Part shown: positions 1-8,312 of the stretch, one piece after another | How positions within the stretch are numbered: the first letter of the stretch is position 1 | How the letters are laid out: each line of letters opens with the position of its first letter | Source: UBA4582 sp047629195 | GTDB taxonomy: Bacteria > Pseudomonadota > Gammaproteobacteria > Pseudomonadales > Azotimanducaceae | DNA: 22,821 bases | Direction: 5' to 3' | Assembly: GCA_047629195.1 (NCBI GenBank) | Contig: JBLHWY010000103.1 | Span: 1 to 22,821, forward strand | Program-made: the position numbers and the translations under genes | The notes under the pieces: model-generated | The model's input: the letters and a program-made list of their open reading frames with translations, nothing else | Told to the model about the DNA's origin: nothing | Databases searched by the model: none

Positions 1-2
1 AT

Positions 3-2480
3 GTCGATCTATTGATCGATTCTGACAATGATGGTGACGTTGACGCTGCTGATCTTGATGACGATGACGACGGCTTCAGAGACTATGAAGATGCATTCCC
101 GCTGGATGCTAGCGAGCAGTTGGACAGTGATGGCGATGGGGTTGGTGACAATAGAGATGTGTATCCTCTCGATCCCACACGTTCTGAAATCATCGGGGCA
201 GAGATCTTTGGCACCTGGTTCTTTGATGAGACCCCTGGTGTGGGTGCGGCGGGTGGTCCGGTTGTACTGATGTTCTTGCCGAATGGCCAATACATGATGG
301 GCCAGGACGGCGATAGCGTCAGTGACCCAAGTGGCCAGGATGGACTTGAGATAGGCACCTATACCTTTGATGGTGCCGAACTTGGTATAACAAGTGTTTT
401 TCTCGATACAAATGGTGAATGGGGTCTGGGTGATGTGCTGGGGAGTAGTCTGGGTATGAGCGTACAGGGTGATTCACTGATGATTACCGATGGCCCCACA
501 CTGACCCGTGTTGATAGCGATAGCATCGCAGGAGGCTGGACATTTGATGGCTTGTTGGATGATGAGATGATTTCAATAGCCTTTCTCTCTGATGACAGGT
601 TTATGCTGTTGCACGGTAATGACAGTGAGGAGGATTGCAACTGCGGTCAGGCTGGTATCGAAGTTGGTACTTTTAGTTGGGATTCGCAGAACGATGCTTT
701 TATGTTCTCTATCACGACAGACACAAACGGTGAGTTTGGTTTGTCACACAGTGGCGTAGATCTGGTTACTGTTGCTAACGATACGCTATCTGCGTTCGCT
801 GATGATGGCGTGGCGATCTTTACTCGAATTGGGACAGACCCGGATACAGACGGTGACGGAGAGCCTAACAGCACTGATACTGACAGTGATGGTGATGGCG
901 TAGACGATACAAGTGATGCTTTCCCGCTCTATGCAGCCGAGAGCGTTGACACTGATGGTGACGGCACGGGCAATAATGCAGATGTTGACGACGATGGCGA
1001 TGGCGTTCCAGATGTAGACGATGCCTTTCCACTGGATGCTACTCGGTCTGTCGCTGAGACGAATACTCCACCCATGATAGCCATTGAAGGGGGCGCTACA
1101 TTCATTCTGGAGGGTGGGCAAATATTTAGTCATCTTGATCCCGGTGCACTGGCATTTGACCCTGAAGATGGTGACCTGACCCTTAGTGTGATCACGATGG
1201 ATGATATAAACGTTACTGTTCCCGGTACCTATACAGTGGAGTACAGCGTAACTGACAGTGGCGGCCTGATCTCGACCGTCACCCGCAGCGTGATAGTGCC
1301 AGTGGGACCTTCCACCGGCGCCGTGCGTATTGCTGGTGGTCAGGTAATTGAGCTGCCCGTAATAGGCACAGCAGTGACCGCACCAAACGGACTGGCGATG
1401 GTAGTACCTGCCACCGCCACCGCTGCTTCTATTAACGTGACGGCTGTGACGCCTGGCGCCAGCGGTTTTATGACCGTCTGGCCCTGTGGTGTACCGAGAC
1501 CACTTGCTTCGAATCTGAACTATGTGGCGGGCGACGTCGTGCCCAATGGCGTCATTGCGCCAATTGGCAGTAATGGCAAGGTGTGTTTCTTCTCACAGGC
1601 AGACACTGATCTCGTGGTGGATGTCGCCGGTTGGTTTGAGGGCGATGCATTTATCGGTGCGACACCGCTACGACTGGTAGATACCCGTGAGACCAGTCGG
1701 GTCACACCAGTCGAGGCACTGGTGCTGAAAGTAGCAGATATTGCTGCCAATACCGCAGATGGAACGGCAACAATGATTCCTGCTAACGTCGGTGCTGTCG
1801 CATTAAACGTGACGGTTGTCAGCCCTGATGCGGCAGGTTTTGTCACTGTTTACCCTTGTGATGTGGAAAGGCCATTAGCTTCAAATGTGAACTTTGTGGC
1901 AGGGCAGGTTGTCCCTAATGGTGTGATTGCGCCGGTTAGCGCCAATGGCGAAGTGTGTATCTATTCTCTGGCGCCCACCGATGTGGTGGTAGATCTGGCG
2001 GGTTGGTTCCCGGGTGGAGCCTTTACGGCTGCGACGCCTCGGCGATTAGTCGATACGCGTGATGGCACAGGTGGTCAGCTCGGCAAGTTGACACCTGACG
2101 GGCAACTGAGCGTGCCGATTCAAGGTGAAACTCTGACTGTCGCAGGCAACAGCGCCCAGGTACCTTTGAGCGCTACCGCTGCCGCCCTGAACGTCACGAT
2201 CGTGAATCCTGAGGGCGCTGGATTCGCCACTGTTTGGCCATGTTCAGCTGAGCGACCCCTGGCGTCAAACCTGAACTTTGTCGCAGGGCGGGTAGTCGCT
2301 AACAACGTGATTGCACCGATTGGTGACCAGGGTAATGTGTGTTTTTACACCAATTTGCCGAGCGATATTATTGTTGATATCGCGGGTTACTTTAGCGGCG
2401 AAACCGGCAACCAGTTTGTAGGCTCGACGCCGAAACGTTACATTGATACACGTTCCAGTTTGGGACCTGCACCTCAGTAG
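3..2480 (+). CDS. Secreted multidomain protein: type 3 repeats, Ig-like domain and three VDTR repeats (5' partial)
   Basis: The reading frame is open to the window edge, so the true start and any signal peptide lie upstream. Order of parts: an Asp-rich DxDxDG block typical of calcium-binding thrombospondin type 3 repeats (nt 12-165); two related beta-rich segments starting near nt 200 (GTWFFDE) and nt 530 (GGWTFDG), followed by GQDGLEIGTY and GQAGIEVGTF respectively; a second type 3 block (nt 835-1050); a DUF5011/HYR-like Ig domain (about nt 1058-1302, ending near GTYTVEYSVTDSGG); and three repeats of about 125 residues to the end. Each repeat has a WPCG/YPCD-like turn, an ASNLN..AG..V.N.VIA core, a second Cys (VCFY-like), an AGWF or AGYF strand and a VDTR or IDTR end. 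The two Cys per repeat suggest a disulfide and hence an extracytoplasmic place. Role is unknown; a surface or adhesive function is inferred. The protein ends at LGPAPQ with no anchor visible. Confidence 0.9.
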   Translation, partial: VDLLIDSDNDGDVDAADLDDDDDGFRDYEDAFPLDASEQLDSDGDGVGDNRDVYPLDPTRSEIIGAEIFGTWFFDETPGVGAAGGPVVLMFLPNGQYMMGQDGDSVSDPSGQDGLEIGTYTFDGAELGITSVFLDTNGEWGLGDVLGSSLGMSVQGDSLMITDGPTLTRVDSDSIAGGWTFDGLLDDEMISIAFLSDDRFMLLHGNDSEEDCNCGQAGIEVGTFSWDSQNDAFMFSITTDTNGEFGLSHSGVDLVTVANDTLSAFADDGVAIFTRIGTDPDTDGDGEPNSTDTDSDGDGVDDTSDAFPLYAAESVDTDGDGTGNNADVDDDGDGVPDVDDAFPLDATRSVAETNTPPMIAIEGGATFILEGGQIFSHLDPGALAFDPEDGDLTLSVITMDDINVTVPGTYTVEYSVTDSGGLISTVTRSVIVPVGPSTGAVRIAGGQVIELPVIGTAVTAPNGLAMVVPATATAASINVTAVTPGASGFMTVWPCGVPRPLASNLNYVAGDVVPNGVIAPIGSNGKVCFFSQADTDLVVDVAGWFEGDAFIGATPLRLVDTRETSRVTPVEALVLKVADIAANTADGTATMIPANVGAVALNVTVVSPDAAGFVTVYPCDVERPLASNVNFVAGQVVPNGVIAPVSANGEVCIYSLAPTDVVVDLAGWFPGGAFTAATPRRLVDTRDGTGGQLGKLTPDGQLSVPIQGETLTVAGNSAQVPLSATAAALNVTIVNPEGAGFATVWPCSAERPLASNLNFVAGRVVANNVIAPIGDQGNVCFYTNLPSDIIVDIAGYFSGETGNQFVGSTPKRYIDTRSSLGPAPQ

Positions 2481-2517
2481 TCGTTACGTCTCGAGTCGAC
2501 GTGACCGACGAGAATAT

Positions 2518-2552
2518 GGAAGAGTGGTTGTAGAAAACACGGCCACTCTTCC
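2518..2552 (+). terminator. Stem-loop after the secreted repeat protein
   Basis: GGAAGAGTGG (2518-2527) and CCACTCTTCC (2543-2552) form a perfect 10-bp stem with a 15-nt loop, 38 bp after the stop codon. There is no clear T-run after it, so it is either a weak intrinsic terminator or an mRNA 3'-end stabilising hairpin. Confidence 0.55.
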
Positions 2553-2714
2553 CCCTATACAGTGGTAGCAGCACAGGGGTAACAGCTTGCCGGTACTGGG
2601 TGCTCCAGGATTTTCTGGTTTATGTCTGTTCAGCTATCTTTAGGATAATGGTTTGAGGCTTTAGTGCCTCTCTACTACTGTAGACGCTTTGCTTCGCCCA
2701 AGTACCGTGCGGTG

Positions 2715-3023
2715 TTATTTCAGCGCGCCAGGAATCAATAGTGTGCCAAATATTTCATCATCGTAACCGAGTAAATCCTTCAATATTATTGCCGTATCTA
2801 TTGCAAATGTTGGTGCAGATTCATCGACAGATACTGGCGACCTGCCCGCTGTGTTGGCAGTGATTAGGTCAACGGTATCGACCTCATCAAAACCTGAACC
2901 TTTACATAGGCGTCCGTGGGTGTATGACTGAATAGGCGTTGAGGTCTTCTTGGAACTTATCCGGGCTCGCTGGAACCAGTCACTCGAAGCCGAATATAGG
3001 TAAAAACCGTTAGTCACTGACAT
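2715..3023 (-). CDS. Hypothetical protein or gene remnant
   Basis: A 102-codon frame starting with ATG and ending LLIPGALK. The second half is acidic and well-behaved (GFDEVDTVDLITANTAGR, then APTFAIDTAIILKDLLGYDD), which looks like real protein sequence. I do not recognise the family. There is no convincing ribosome binding site, no signal peptide and no partner gene nearby. It lies between the hairpin of the secreted gene and a truncated insertion sequence, so it may be the 3' remnant of a longer gene cut by that insertion. It could also be a chance frame. Confidence 0.3.
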   Translation of the reverse strand: MSVTNGFYLYSASSDWFQRARISSKKTSTPIQSYTHGRLCKGSGFDEVDTVDLITANTAGRSPVSVDESAPTFAIDTAIILKDLLGYDDEIFGTLLIPGALK

Positions 3024-3261
3024 GCAACGATGATAGATAAGAAAGCGGTATGAACCGCCACTGCATCGCTAAGTCAACACTGGTTACGGTCGGCTATTAA
3101 AAGAATGATTTGAAGTGGTCGAAGTGTCTAAATCTGTCATGGTGCTGATCTGCTGGCTTACAAACTGTTGGGTTGATCTCCGCGATGGATAAACTATGCG
3201 CGCAATAAGTCCGGCTGGATTAAAAATGGCCACACACTGTGGTTCTTGTGTGGGCAAACGG

Positions 3262-3825
3262 GCTTCTCACATTTAGCTTTACAGCGGCCATAGTCTTGCG
3301 GAAATCAGCCCATGGGAAGGCGGATAATCAAAGGTCGATCGTGGAGCCATCAAGAGGGTATAACGTGTTCTTGAATTTGAAGTTATGGTCCGGCGCGCAG
3401 GACTGACAACGCTGTAGTAATTCCCCAAGCAAGGCCTCGTACAGTACTTCGTGCTTGTCTTCGTTGATTCGAGCTAGATTGGATCGAGAGAGTTGTGCGC
3501 TACCTAAATGATACAAACGGTGTGCCTGAGCCGACATGTTTTCAACAATATCCTGCAAGCTGTCCCGTCCGGATAACTGCCCCATCGCCATCGTGACAAA
3601 CTGTAACCACCGGGTGGCTGTTCGAAAGGATCGGCGGCTATGATGCTGTTTTTAGAGACCCCCGAATTCATGTCTCGGTAGTAGTTCAAGTCGTTGTGAA
3701 AACACAGCCTTGTTGTGACTCAAAGCCTGATTGTCCTTATTTTTAAGGTCTTTTATCGTAAAAATATTGTAACAAATATAGTGAGTTTTAGGCTCTTTTT
3801 TAGTTATTAACGGGGCTGCGGTGAT
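3262..3825 (-). mobile_element. IS4-family element, truncated 5' half (copy 1)
   Basis: On the minus strand, fragments in different frames together spell the N-terminal half of a DUF4372-type IS4 transposase: HNKAVFSQRLELLPRHEF, then a stop and frame change, then QLSGRDSLQDIVENMSAQAH, LSRSNLARINEDK and FKFKNTLYPLDGSTIDL, ending near FPWADFRKTMAAVKLNV. Homology to copy 2 stops at about 3262, so the catalytic C-terminal half is missing. A left-end inverted repeat equivalent to that of copy 2 lies at 3806-3825. The element cannot transpose by itself. Confidence 0.8.
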
Positions 3826-3831
3826 GCGATA

Positions 3832-3859
3832 TGTAAATTTTACTTCGACCCTATTTATT
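3832..3859 (+). repeat. Dispersed intergenic repeat, copy A
   Basis: A 28-bp unit reading TGTAAATTTTACTTCGACC then CTATTTATT. Related copies are at 6284-6311, 8925-8952 and 10002-10029, and an inverted one at 8771-8798. This copy abuts the left end of IS copy 1 and lies just downstream of the M50 gene. It also shares the following bases TGCCATTTAT with the 8925 copy (after CATT). Confidence 0.75.
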
Positions 3860-3898
3860 GCCATTTATCTGTTGTTCGCTGAAAGATACCGGCAAAAA

Positions 3899-4996
3899 TT
3901 AACTCGCCAATATCTTCATTGGTAAGCTCAGTATAGGGTTGTCTGAATCAGCAAAACTAACGACCACCCAGATGTGTCCTGCTGCCACCAAGATATACCA
4001 CACGGAAGAAAAAACTTGGCCATAGGTATCCAAAGGAATTAGATGTGACAGATGTCTCTGGCGCCATTCGAAAATCACCTCCATGGCACCGATAAACAAA
4101 AAGAAGACTAACAGTGCCAAACCAAAGGTATAAGCCACCCACCCGCCTAAGGCAATACCTGACATACAGACAGATAAGCCTATCCATGAACGCATAGAAA
4201 AGCTAATGCTCTTGAGAACATGACCACCGTCCAGTGGCAAAATGGGCAGCAGATTGAACAGGTTTAGTAATGCACTAAGCACGGCAGCGCCGGCAAACAA
4301 CTCACTATCAGTTACCGCGTAAATCATTAAACACGCCAGCGACATCAACAAACCAAAGCAGGGGCCCATAATTGAGATCACCACATCTTGCCAGCGCGTA
4401 TTGATCTTATCATCAGCCACCGCCAAGCCACCCACAAAGGGGATGAGATAAATGCCTTTAGTTTTGATACCAAAATATTGCATGGCTTTCACATGCCCGT
4501 ATTCATGAACCACCAGACAAGCAACAATCACCAATGCAAATTCAATGCTAAATAACCATGCATAACCGGCAACCGATGTGCCTGCCAAAACGACTTTTAT
4601 CACCTTTACGCTTTTAAACAACTTAAACGTTAGTGCCAATAAGCCGACAAAGCTTCTTTTAGCCTCAGGTTTGACCAAGTCGGCAAACTCATCGGACTGA
4701 AATTCACCCGATGCTTGCTGTCGTTGATCAACCCATAATTGATAGGCCACGGTTTGATCTTTAATTTGAAGGTTTAGGCTTATGTCTATGTTTTGTTCTG
4801 ATTCTTGTCCTTGTCCTTGTCCTTGTCCTTGTCCTAGTTCTAGTTGTTGTAGGCTAAACCTATGCACTATTTCACTGACGGTAATGCCTGACAAATCAAT
4901 TTTACTGACTATTTTATCGGCCCAATACAGGCTCTGCAGACCCGTTTCATCAGTTTCTATGCTCAAGTTTTTTCCAAATAGCTCCAATTCCAACAA
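3899..4996 (-). CDS. Site-2 protease-like M50 membrane metallopeptidase
   Basis: Predicted 365-residue intramembrane zinc protease. The zinc site HEYGH is at residues 164-168 inside a hydrophobic segment, and the second motif NLLPILPLDGG is at 248-258; His164, His168 and Asp256 are the expected metal ligands and Glu165 the catalytic base. Residues 1-110 form a polar cytoplasmic-type domain with a Gly-Gln repeat (about 55-64); residues 120-350 hold the membrane segments. The frame starts with TTG codons (4994-4996 or 4991-4993) and an in-frame TAG lies only a few codons upstream, after an ATG GGT; there is no good Shine-Dalgarno, so the start is uncertain. The substrate cannot be deduced: no PDZ domain and no sigma/anti-sigma pair is adjacent. 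The gene is isolated between two IS4 remnants pointing outward. Confidence 0.85.
   Translation of the reverse strand: MLELELFGKNLSIETDETGLQSLYWADKIVSKIDLSGITVSEIVHRFSLQQLELGQGQGQGQGQESEQNIDISLNLQIKDQTVAYQLWVDQRQQASGEFQSDEFADLVKPEAKRSFVGLLALTFKLFKSVKVIKVVLAGTSVAGYAWLFSIEFALVIVACLVVHEYGHVKAMQYFGIKTKGIYLIPFVGGLAVADDKINTRWQDVVISIMGPCFGLLMSLACLMIYAVTDSELFAGAAVLSALLNLFNLLPILPLDGGHVLKSISFSMRSWIGLSVCMSGIALGGWVAYTFGLALLVFFLFIGAMEVIFEWRQRHLSHLIPLDTYGQVFSSVWYILVAAGHIWVVVSFADSDNPILSLPMKILAS
4804..4845 (+). repeat. Hexanucleotide tandem repeat inside the M50 gene
   Basis: Five perfect CTTGTC units (4804-4833) followed by two CTAGTT units (4834-4845). On the coding (minus) strand they encode (Gly-Gln)5 and Glu-Leu-Glu-Leu. 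Unit number changes would lengthen or shorten the linker without breaking the frame. Confidence 0.9.
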
Positions 4997-5043
4997 TTTA
5001 AAGTTCCGCTAACCCATGAGGGTGTGCATTATAAATAAATGGG

Positions 5044-6162
5044 ATCACTACTGTCCCGTTAATAACCAAAAAAAGCCTGAAACTCACTGTATGTGTCACA
5101 ATAATGCTGTGTTTTCACAACGACTTAAACTACTACGGAGAAATGCATTCGAGCGTCTCTAAAAACAGCATCATAGCCGCCGATCCTTTCGAACAGTCTC
5201 CCGGTGGTTTCAGTTTGTCACGATGGCGATGGGCAGTTATCCGGACGGGACAGTTTGCGGGATATTGTTGAAAACATGTGGGCCCAGGCACACAGTTTGT
5301 ATTATTTAGGTAGCGCAAAACTTTCTCGATCGAATCTAGCTCGAATCAACGAAGACAAGTGCGCAGTACTGTACGAGGCCTTGTTTGGGGAATTACTACA
5401 GCGTTGTCAGTCTAGCGCGTCGGACCATGATTTTAAATTCAAGAACACGTTATACTCTCTTGATGCGTCAATGATCGACCTTTGATTATCAGCCTTCCCA
5501 TAGGCTGAGTTCCGCAAGACTATGGCCGCTGTCATGGACGCTGTAATGCTACATGTTGGATTGAATCACGCCGGTTACCTGCTAGAGTTTGTTGCGATCA
5601 GGGAAGAGAATCTTCTTTGCCACACGCCTTAAAACCAATGCCAAATATTGAGTAATAGATCACTGTTTGGTTGCAGAGAGTGAGGATCAAATTGTGACCA
5701 AACGATAAAATTTACCTGTCTGCAAACGGCAAAAAAAATGTCCTGTTTCTCTGTGTCGAAGGGGCAATTGCGACCAGCTACCTGGAAAGAAGTATGTGTT
5801 TTTAACCAACAACTTAAATTTTCCAGCTAAAACGATTGCAGACATTTACAAGGCGAGGTGGCAGCTTGAGTTATTTTTCAAATGGATAAAGCAAAGCTTC
5901 AAGATAAAATCATTTGTTGGTACGAGTAAGAATGCTGTCATGACCCAAATCTGGATAGCCATGTGCATGTATCTACTCATCACTTTTATTAAGTTCCAAT
6001 TACGTACAACTAAGAGCATGCAACAAATTCTGCGGTTACTGCAGCTCAATTTAATTGAAAAACGTGAACTAATGGCCCTTTTGAAAGGTGAGCCAGTGAG
6101 TGATAGATCACCGCACGTCAATCAGGCGGAACTCTTTTGAAAGTTGACGGGATAGTGGTGAT
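5044..6162 (+). mobile_element. IS4-family element, internally decayed (copy 2)
   Basis: Bounded by imperfect 20-bp terminal inverted repeats: ATCACTACTGTCCCGTTAAT at 5044-5063 and, read in reverse complement, ATCACCACTATCCCGTCAAC at 6143-6162 (16 of 20 match). At about 1.1 kb it is shorter than I expect for a full IS4-family element, and the missing part maps to about 5620-5760 in the middle of the transposase. I see no clear target-site duplication at the ends. Its 5' end, including non-coding bases, closely matches copy 1. Confidence 0.8.
5113..6140 (+). pseudogene. IS4-family (DUF4372-type) transposase, frameshifted
   Basis: N-terminal pieces are HN.AVFSQRLKLL near 5113, then after a stop and frame change QLSGRDSLRDIVENMWAQAH to YSLDASMIDL (5204-5485), then LHVGLNHAGYLLEFVAI in another frame near 5545-5600. 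The middle, including most of the DDE catalytic region, is lost. The C-terminal part (5796-6140) is clean and carries the IS4 YREK signature: IADIYKARWQLELFFKWIKQ, with Tyr, Arg, Glu and Lys in the expected spacing, followed by FVGTSKNAVMTQIWIAMCMY. The gene cannot make an active transposase. Confidence 0.85.
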
Positions 6163-6257
6163 ATCGCATACGCATAACGGGGGTTAGCGCGAACTTTTCG
6201 AGTTCATTACGTCTTACGATTATTCCCCTCAGTGATGCTGGCGTTCGTATTTGGATC

Positions 6258-6311
6258 TTATTTCGAGCCAACTGTTCGGTGTTTGTAAATTTTGCTGCGA
6301 CCCCATTTATT
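6258..6311 (+). repeat. Dispersed intergenic repeat, long copy B
   Basis: The 28-bp core is 6284-6311 and the upstream half TTATTTCGAGCC...TGTTCGGTGTT is shared with the copy at 9975-10029, giving about 54 bp of near identity. The core ends only a few bases before the stop codon of the RlpA-like pseudogene on the opposite strand. Confidence 0.8.
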
Positions 6312-6317
6312 ACGAAA

Positions 6318-7410
6318 TCATGGCCGATAACCCTCTGGCATCAATTCTACGCGAACCCGCACGATTCCTGCATATATGGGTGCAATTTCCTCGAATGCGA
6401 TCCTTGATAGGTTGATGATTCTGTCGCCGCTTGTTCGGCTGCCTTGATCGATTATCTTTACAATTACAAACTTGTCGTCCACCAAGTTTATCACTGTGGC
6501 GTAAGTGCCAAAATGGATATCTCCAAGTGCTTCCTTAAGCGCGGGGAGCTTGCTTGCAATGTATGCGTTTTTGTCGTATTTAATCCCGCTGCCTGTAGTT
6601 TTCTCGTCTAAGCCGTCTCTGAGGTATCCGGCAAATCCGGTGGCGGAAGCACCTTTGGGAATTTGTCGTTTAACTTCAACCGAAATTATAGCTACTGCAG
6701 TCAGGGTGTTAGGGTCGCTGGATTTAAAGGACTATATTTGAGGCGCTTGAAAAAAATACTTCCTGCCAACGAAGATGCTCAAAGCAGCAACAGCTAGTAC
6801 CCCAAAGATCGCAATGGTGTACCCCCGGCTTCCTTCCGGCTTTTCTTGAGTCTTCTCAGTAAAGTACTAGTATCCTCAGCTGTGGCCGCGTCGCGCAAGC
6901 TGTCCTTCACATCCAGTATCAGTGCGGACTGCTCCCCATAGCTCAAATCAGGGGCGTCAAGCCGCGTTCCAATCTCAGTAAGATAGGAGATGGACACTGG
7001 TGGTGGCTCGGGCAGGGGGGGTTGGCAACGAATCTTGTAATTCTATCGAATTTAGTGCTTTGCCGATGGCAAGTGTAGTGCTCTTGTCAGCGGCGTCTTT
7101 AAAAACAACTATAGACCGCAGCGTGCCGTTTGGAAGGTTTCGTCAGATAAGTGTTCGTGAAACAGGTGCGTTACATGATGGCGCGGTCGTAGCGAACAGA
7201 CCTGCTCGTTAATATCGTTAGCGCGCAAGATAAGCAGCTCGCTGATGCGACCGAAACCCTTGTAGACAAATTCTGACAGGTAGCCATCATCTTTTGTACG
7301 CGCGTTGTCTGCAGGGGCTAGATTGGTTCGGAACCAGAGAGGCCTGGTGTTAGTGTGGCAAGGAGTGTGGCAAGTGTGTGGTCACCATTGTCGACAGAGC
7401 ACGGAGTACA
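6318..7410 (-). pseudogene. Decayed multidomain gene with a transmembrane helix and an RlpA-like double-psi barrel
   Basis: No long frame survives, but adjacent minus-strand pieces join into one sensible protein. From about 7410 downward: GDHTLATLLATLT, then GYLSEFVYKGFGRISELLIL, then SIVVFKDAADKSTTLAIGKA after a frame change, then LDAPDLSYGEQSALILDVKD (6794-6997), then a membrane helix YTIAIFGVLAVAALSIFVG in the next frame. Frame changes fall at a run of seven C (near 7015-7021) and a run of five G (near 6822-6827). A TAG at 6732-6734 precedes the last part, about 138 codons without an ATG, which resembles the RlpA/expansin-type barrel: TTGSGIKYDKNAYIASKLPA, FGTYATVINLVDDKFVIVKI, DQGSRTSGDRIINLSRIAFE, GIVRVRVELMPEGYRP, stop at 6318-6320. 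RlpA-like barrels bind peptidoglycan or act as lytic transglycosylases. The N-terminal part is not recognised. Confidence 0.6.
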
Positions 7411-7815
7411 ACAGGCTAGTTAAGTATCTTAAATCGAATTTTCCACAGATTGCCAAAGTATTTTGACCAAGTTTTTTACATCAGAAAGTCAGTGTGGTAG
7501 CTTTTAGGCAGAGAATGGTCAACGTCTGACGGGCCTTGATCTACTAGCCTACAGTAGGTAGTGTTAATCACTAACCGGGTTTGCTGGTAGGGCAGGGGAG
7601 ACTTTTTCCCGCTAATGAAAAGAAGTCTCAGGATTGAAGGGCTGTAGTAGATTCAGATGATGGTGCTTGTGCCTTGGGTGGTCCCCTCGTGTGATGCAGG
7701 TTTTCTGAATGACATCTGGGTCAGTGCTTTAAGCAATGATGCGCAAGGTACGGCTGCACGCTGGGCATACGGTAAAAACTTATCTAGTTTGATGGCTTTT
7801 TTGGGGAGTGTGAAT
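7411..7815. other. Intergenic stretch upstream of the hydratase pair
   Basis: No gene seen. It should contain the promoter of the MaoC pair. A short palindrome CCTAC-A-GTAGG lies at 7548-7558 inside a wider CTAC...GTAG context and is a weak operator candidate. A frame from 7657 runs into the hydratase gene, but its first 53 codons do not resemble the family, so I treat them as untranslated. Confidence 0.4.
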
Positions 7816-8298
7816 ATGACAATTCTGGATCTCGATAATTTCGAAACAGATTTTTGGAAAGATGTTGAAAAGCGTAAAACGTGGGACCAAATTATTCCTG
7901 GTGAATTGCGAGAGTCAAGACCGGTTACCCTGACAAAAGAAGTTATTGCGCGCTACGCCAAAGGTGTCGGCGAAGACAACCCTATTTACTTCGATGAGGA
8001 ATACGCCAAAACAACGCCTTATGGTGGAATTATTGCGCCGCCGTCCATCCATATTTTATTGATGTTCGCTTGCACGACCACAGAAGACTGGATGCGCTCT
8101 CCCGGGACAATCAATGCCGGGCAAAACTGGTCCTATCACATTCCAATTCGTCCTGACGATACTATTACAATGCGCGCAACTGCCTTAGATCGCTTCATCA
8201 AGAAGGATCGTTTGTTTGCCGTTCACGAAAACACATTCACCAATCAACATGGGGAGATTGTTTGTACCGGACGCGGCCAGACAATTCGTCCCAATTAA
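7816..8298 (+). CDS. MaoC-type hydratase/dehydratase subunit, FAS1-like N-terminal hot-dog domain (HadA/HadC-like)
   Basis: A 160-residue single hot-dog protein. The start ATG at 7816 is preceded by GGGGAG (7803-7808); the longer frame from 7657 was rejected because homology-like sequence begins after residue 1 here. The hydratase loop reads GEDNPIYFDEEYAK (residues 52-65): the D-x-N-P part is present, but the catalytic His of R-specific hydratases is replaced by Tyr (Tyr58). This is the pattern of the substrate-binding, non-catalytic partner in two-subunit hydratases such as mycobacterial HadA or HadC. It sits 14 bp upstream of the catalytic-type partner, so a heterodimer acting on 3-hydroxyacyl-CoA or acyl-ACP is likely. 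The actual substrate (beta-oxidation, fatty acid or polyester metabolism) cannot be told from the sequence. Confidence 0.85.
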   Translation: MTILDLDNFETDFWKDVEKRKTWDQIIPGELRESRPVTLTKEVIARYAKGVGEDNPIYFDEEYAKTTPYGGIIAPPSIHILLMFACTTTEDWMRSPGTINAGQNWSYHIPIRPDDTITMRATALDRFIKKDRLFAVHENTFTNQHGEIVCTGRGQTIRPN

Positions 8299-8312
8299 AG
8301 TTGGATAAGAAT

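Noticed and set aside
4782..5012. A plus-strand frame rich in Cys-Pro over the hexamer array
   Set aside because: It is the antisense reading of the Gly-Gln repeat in the M50 gene.
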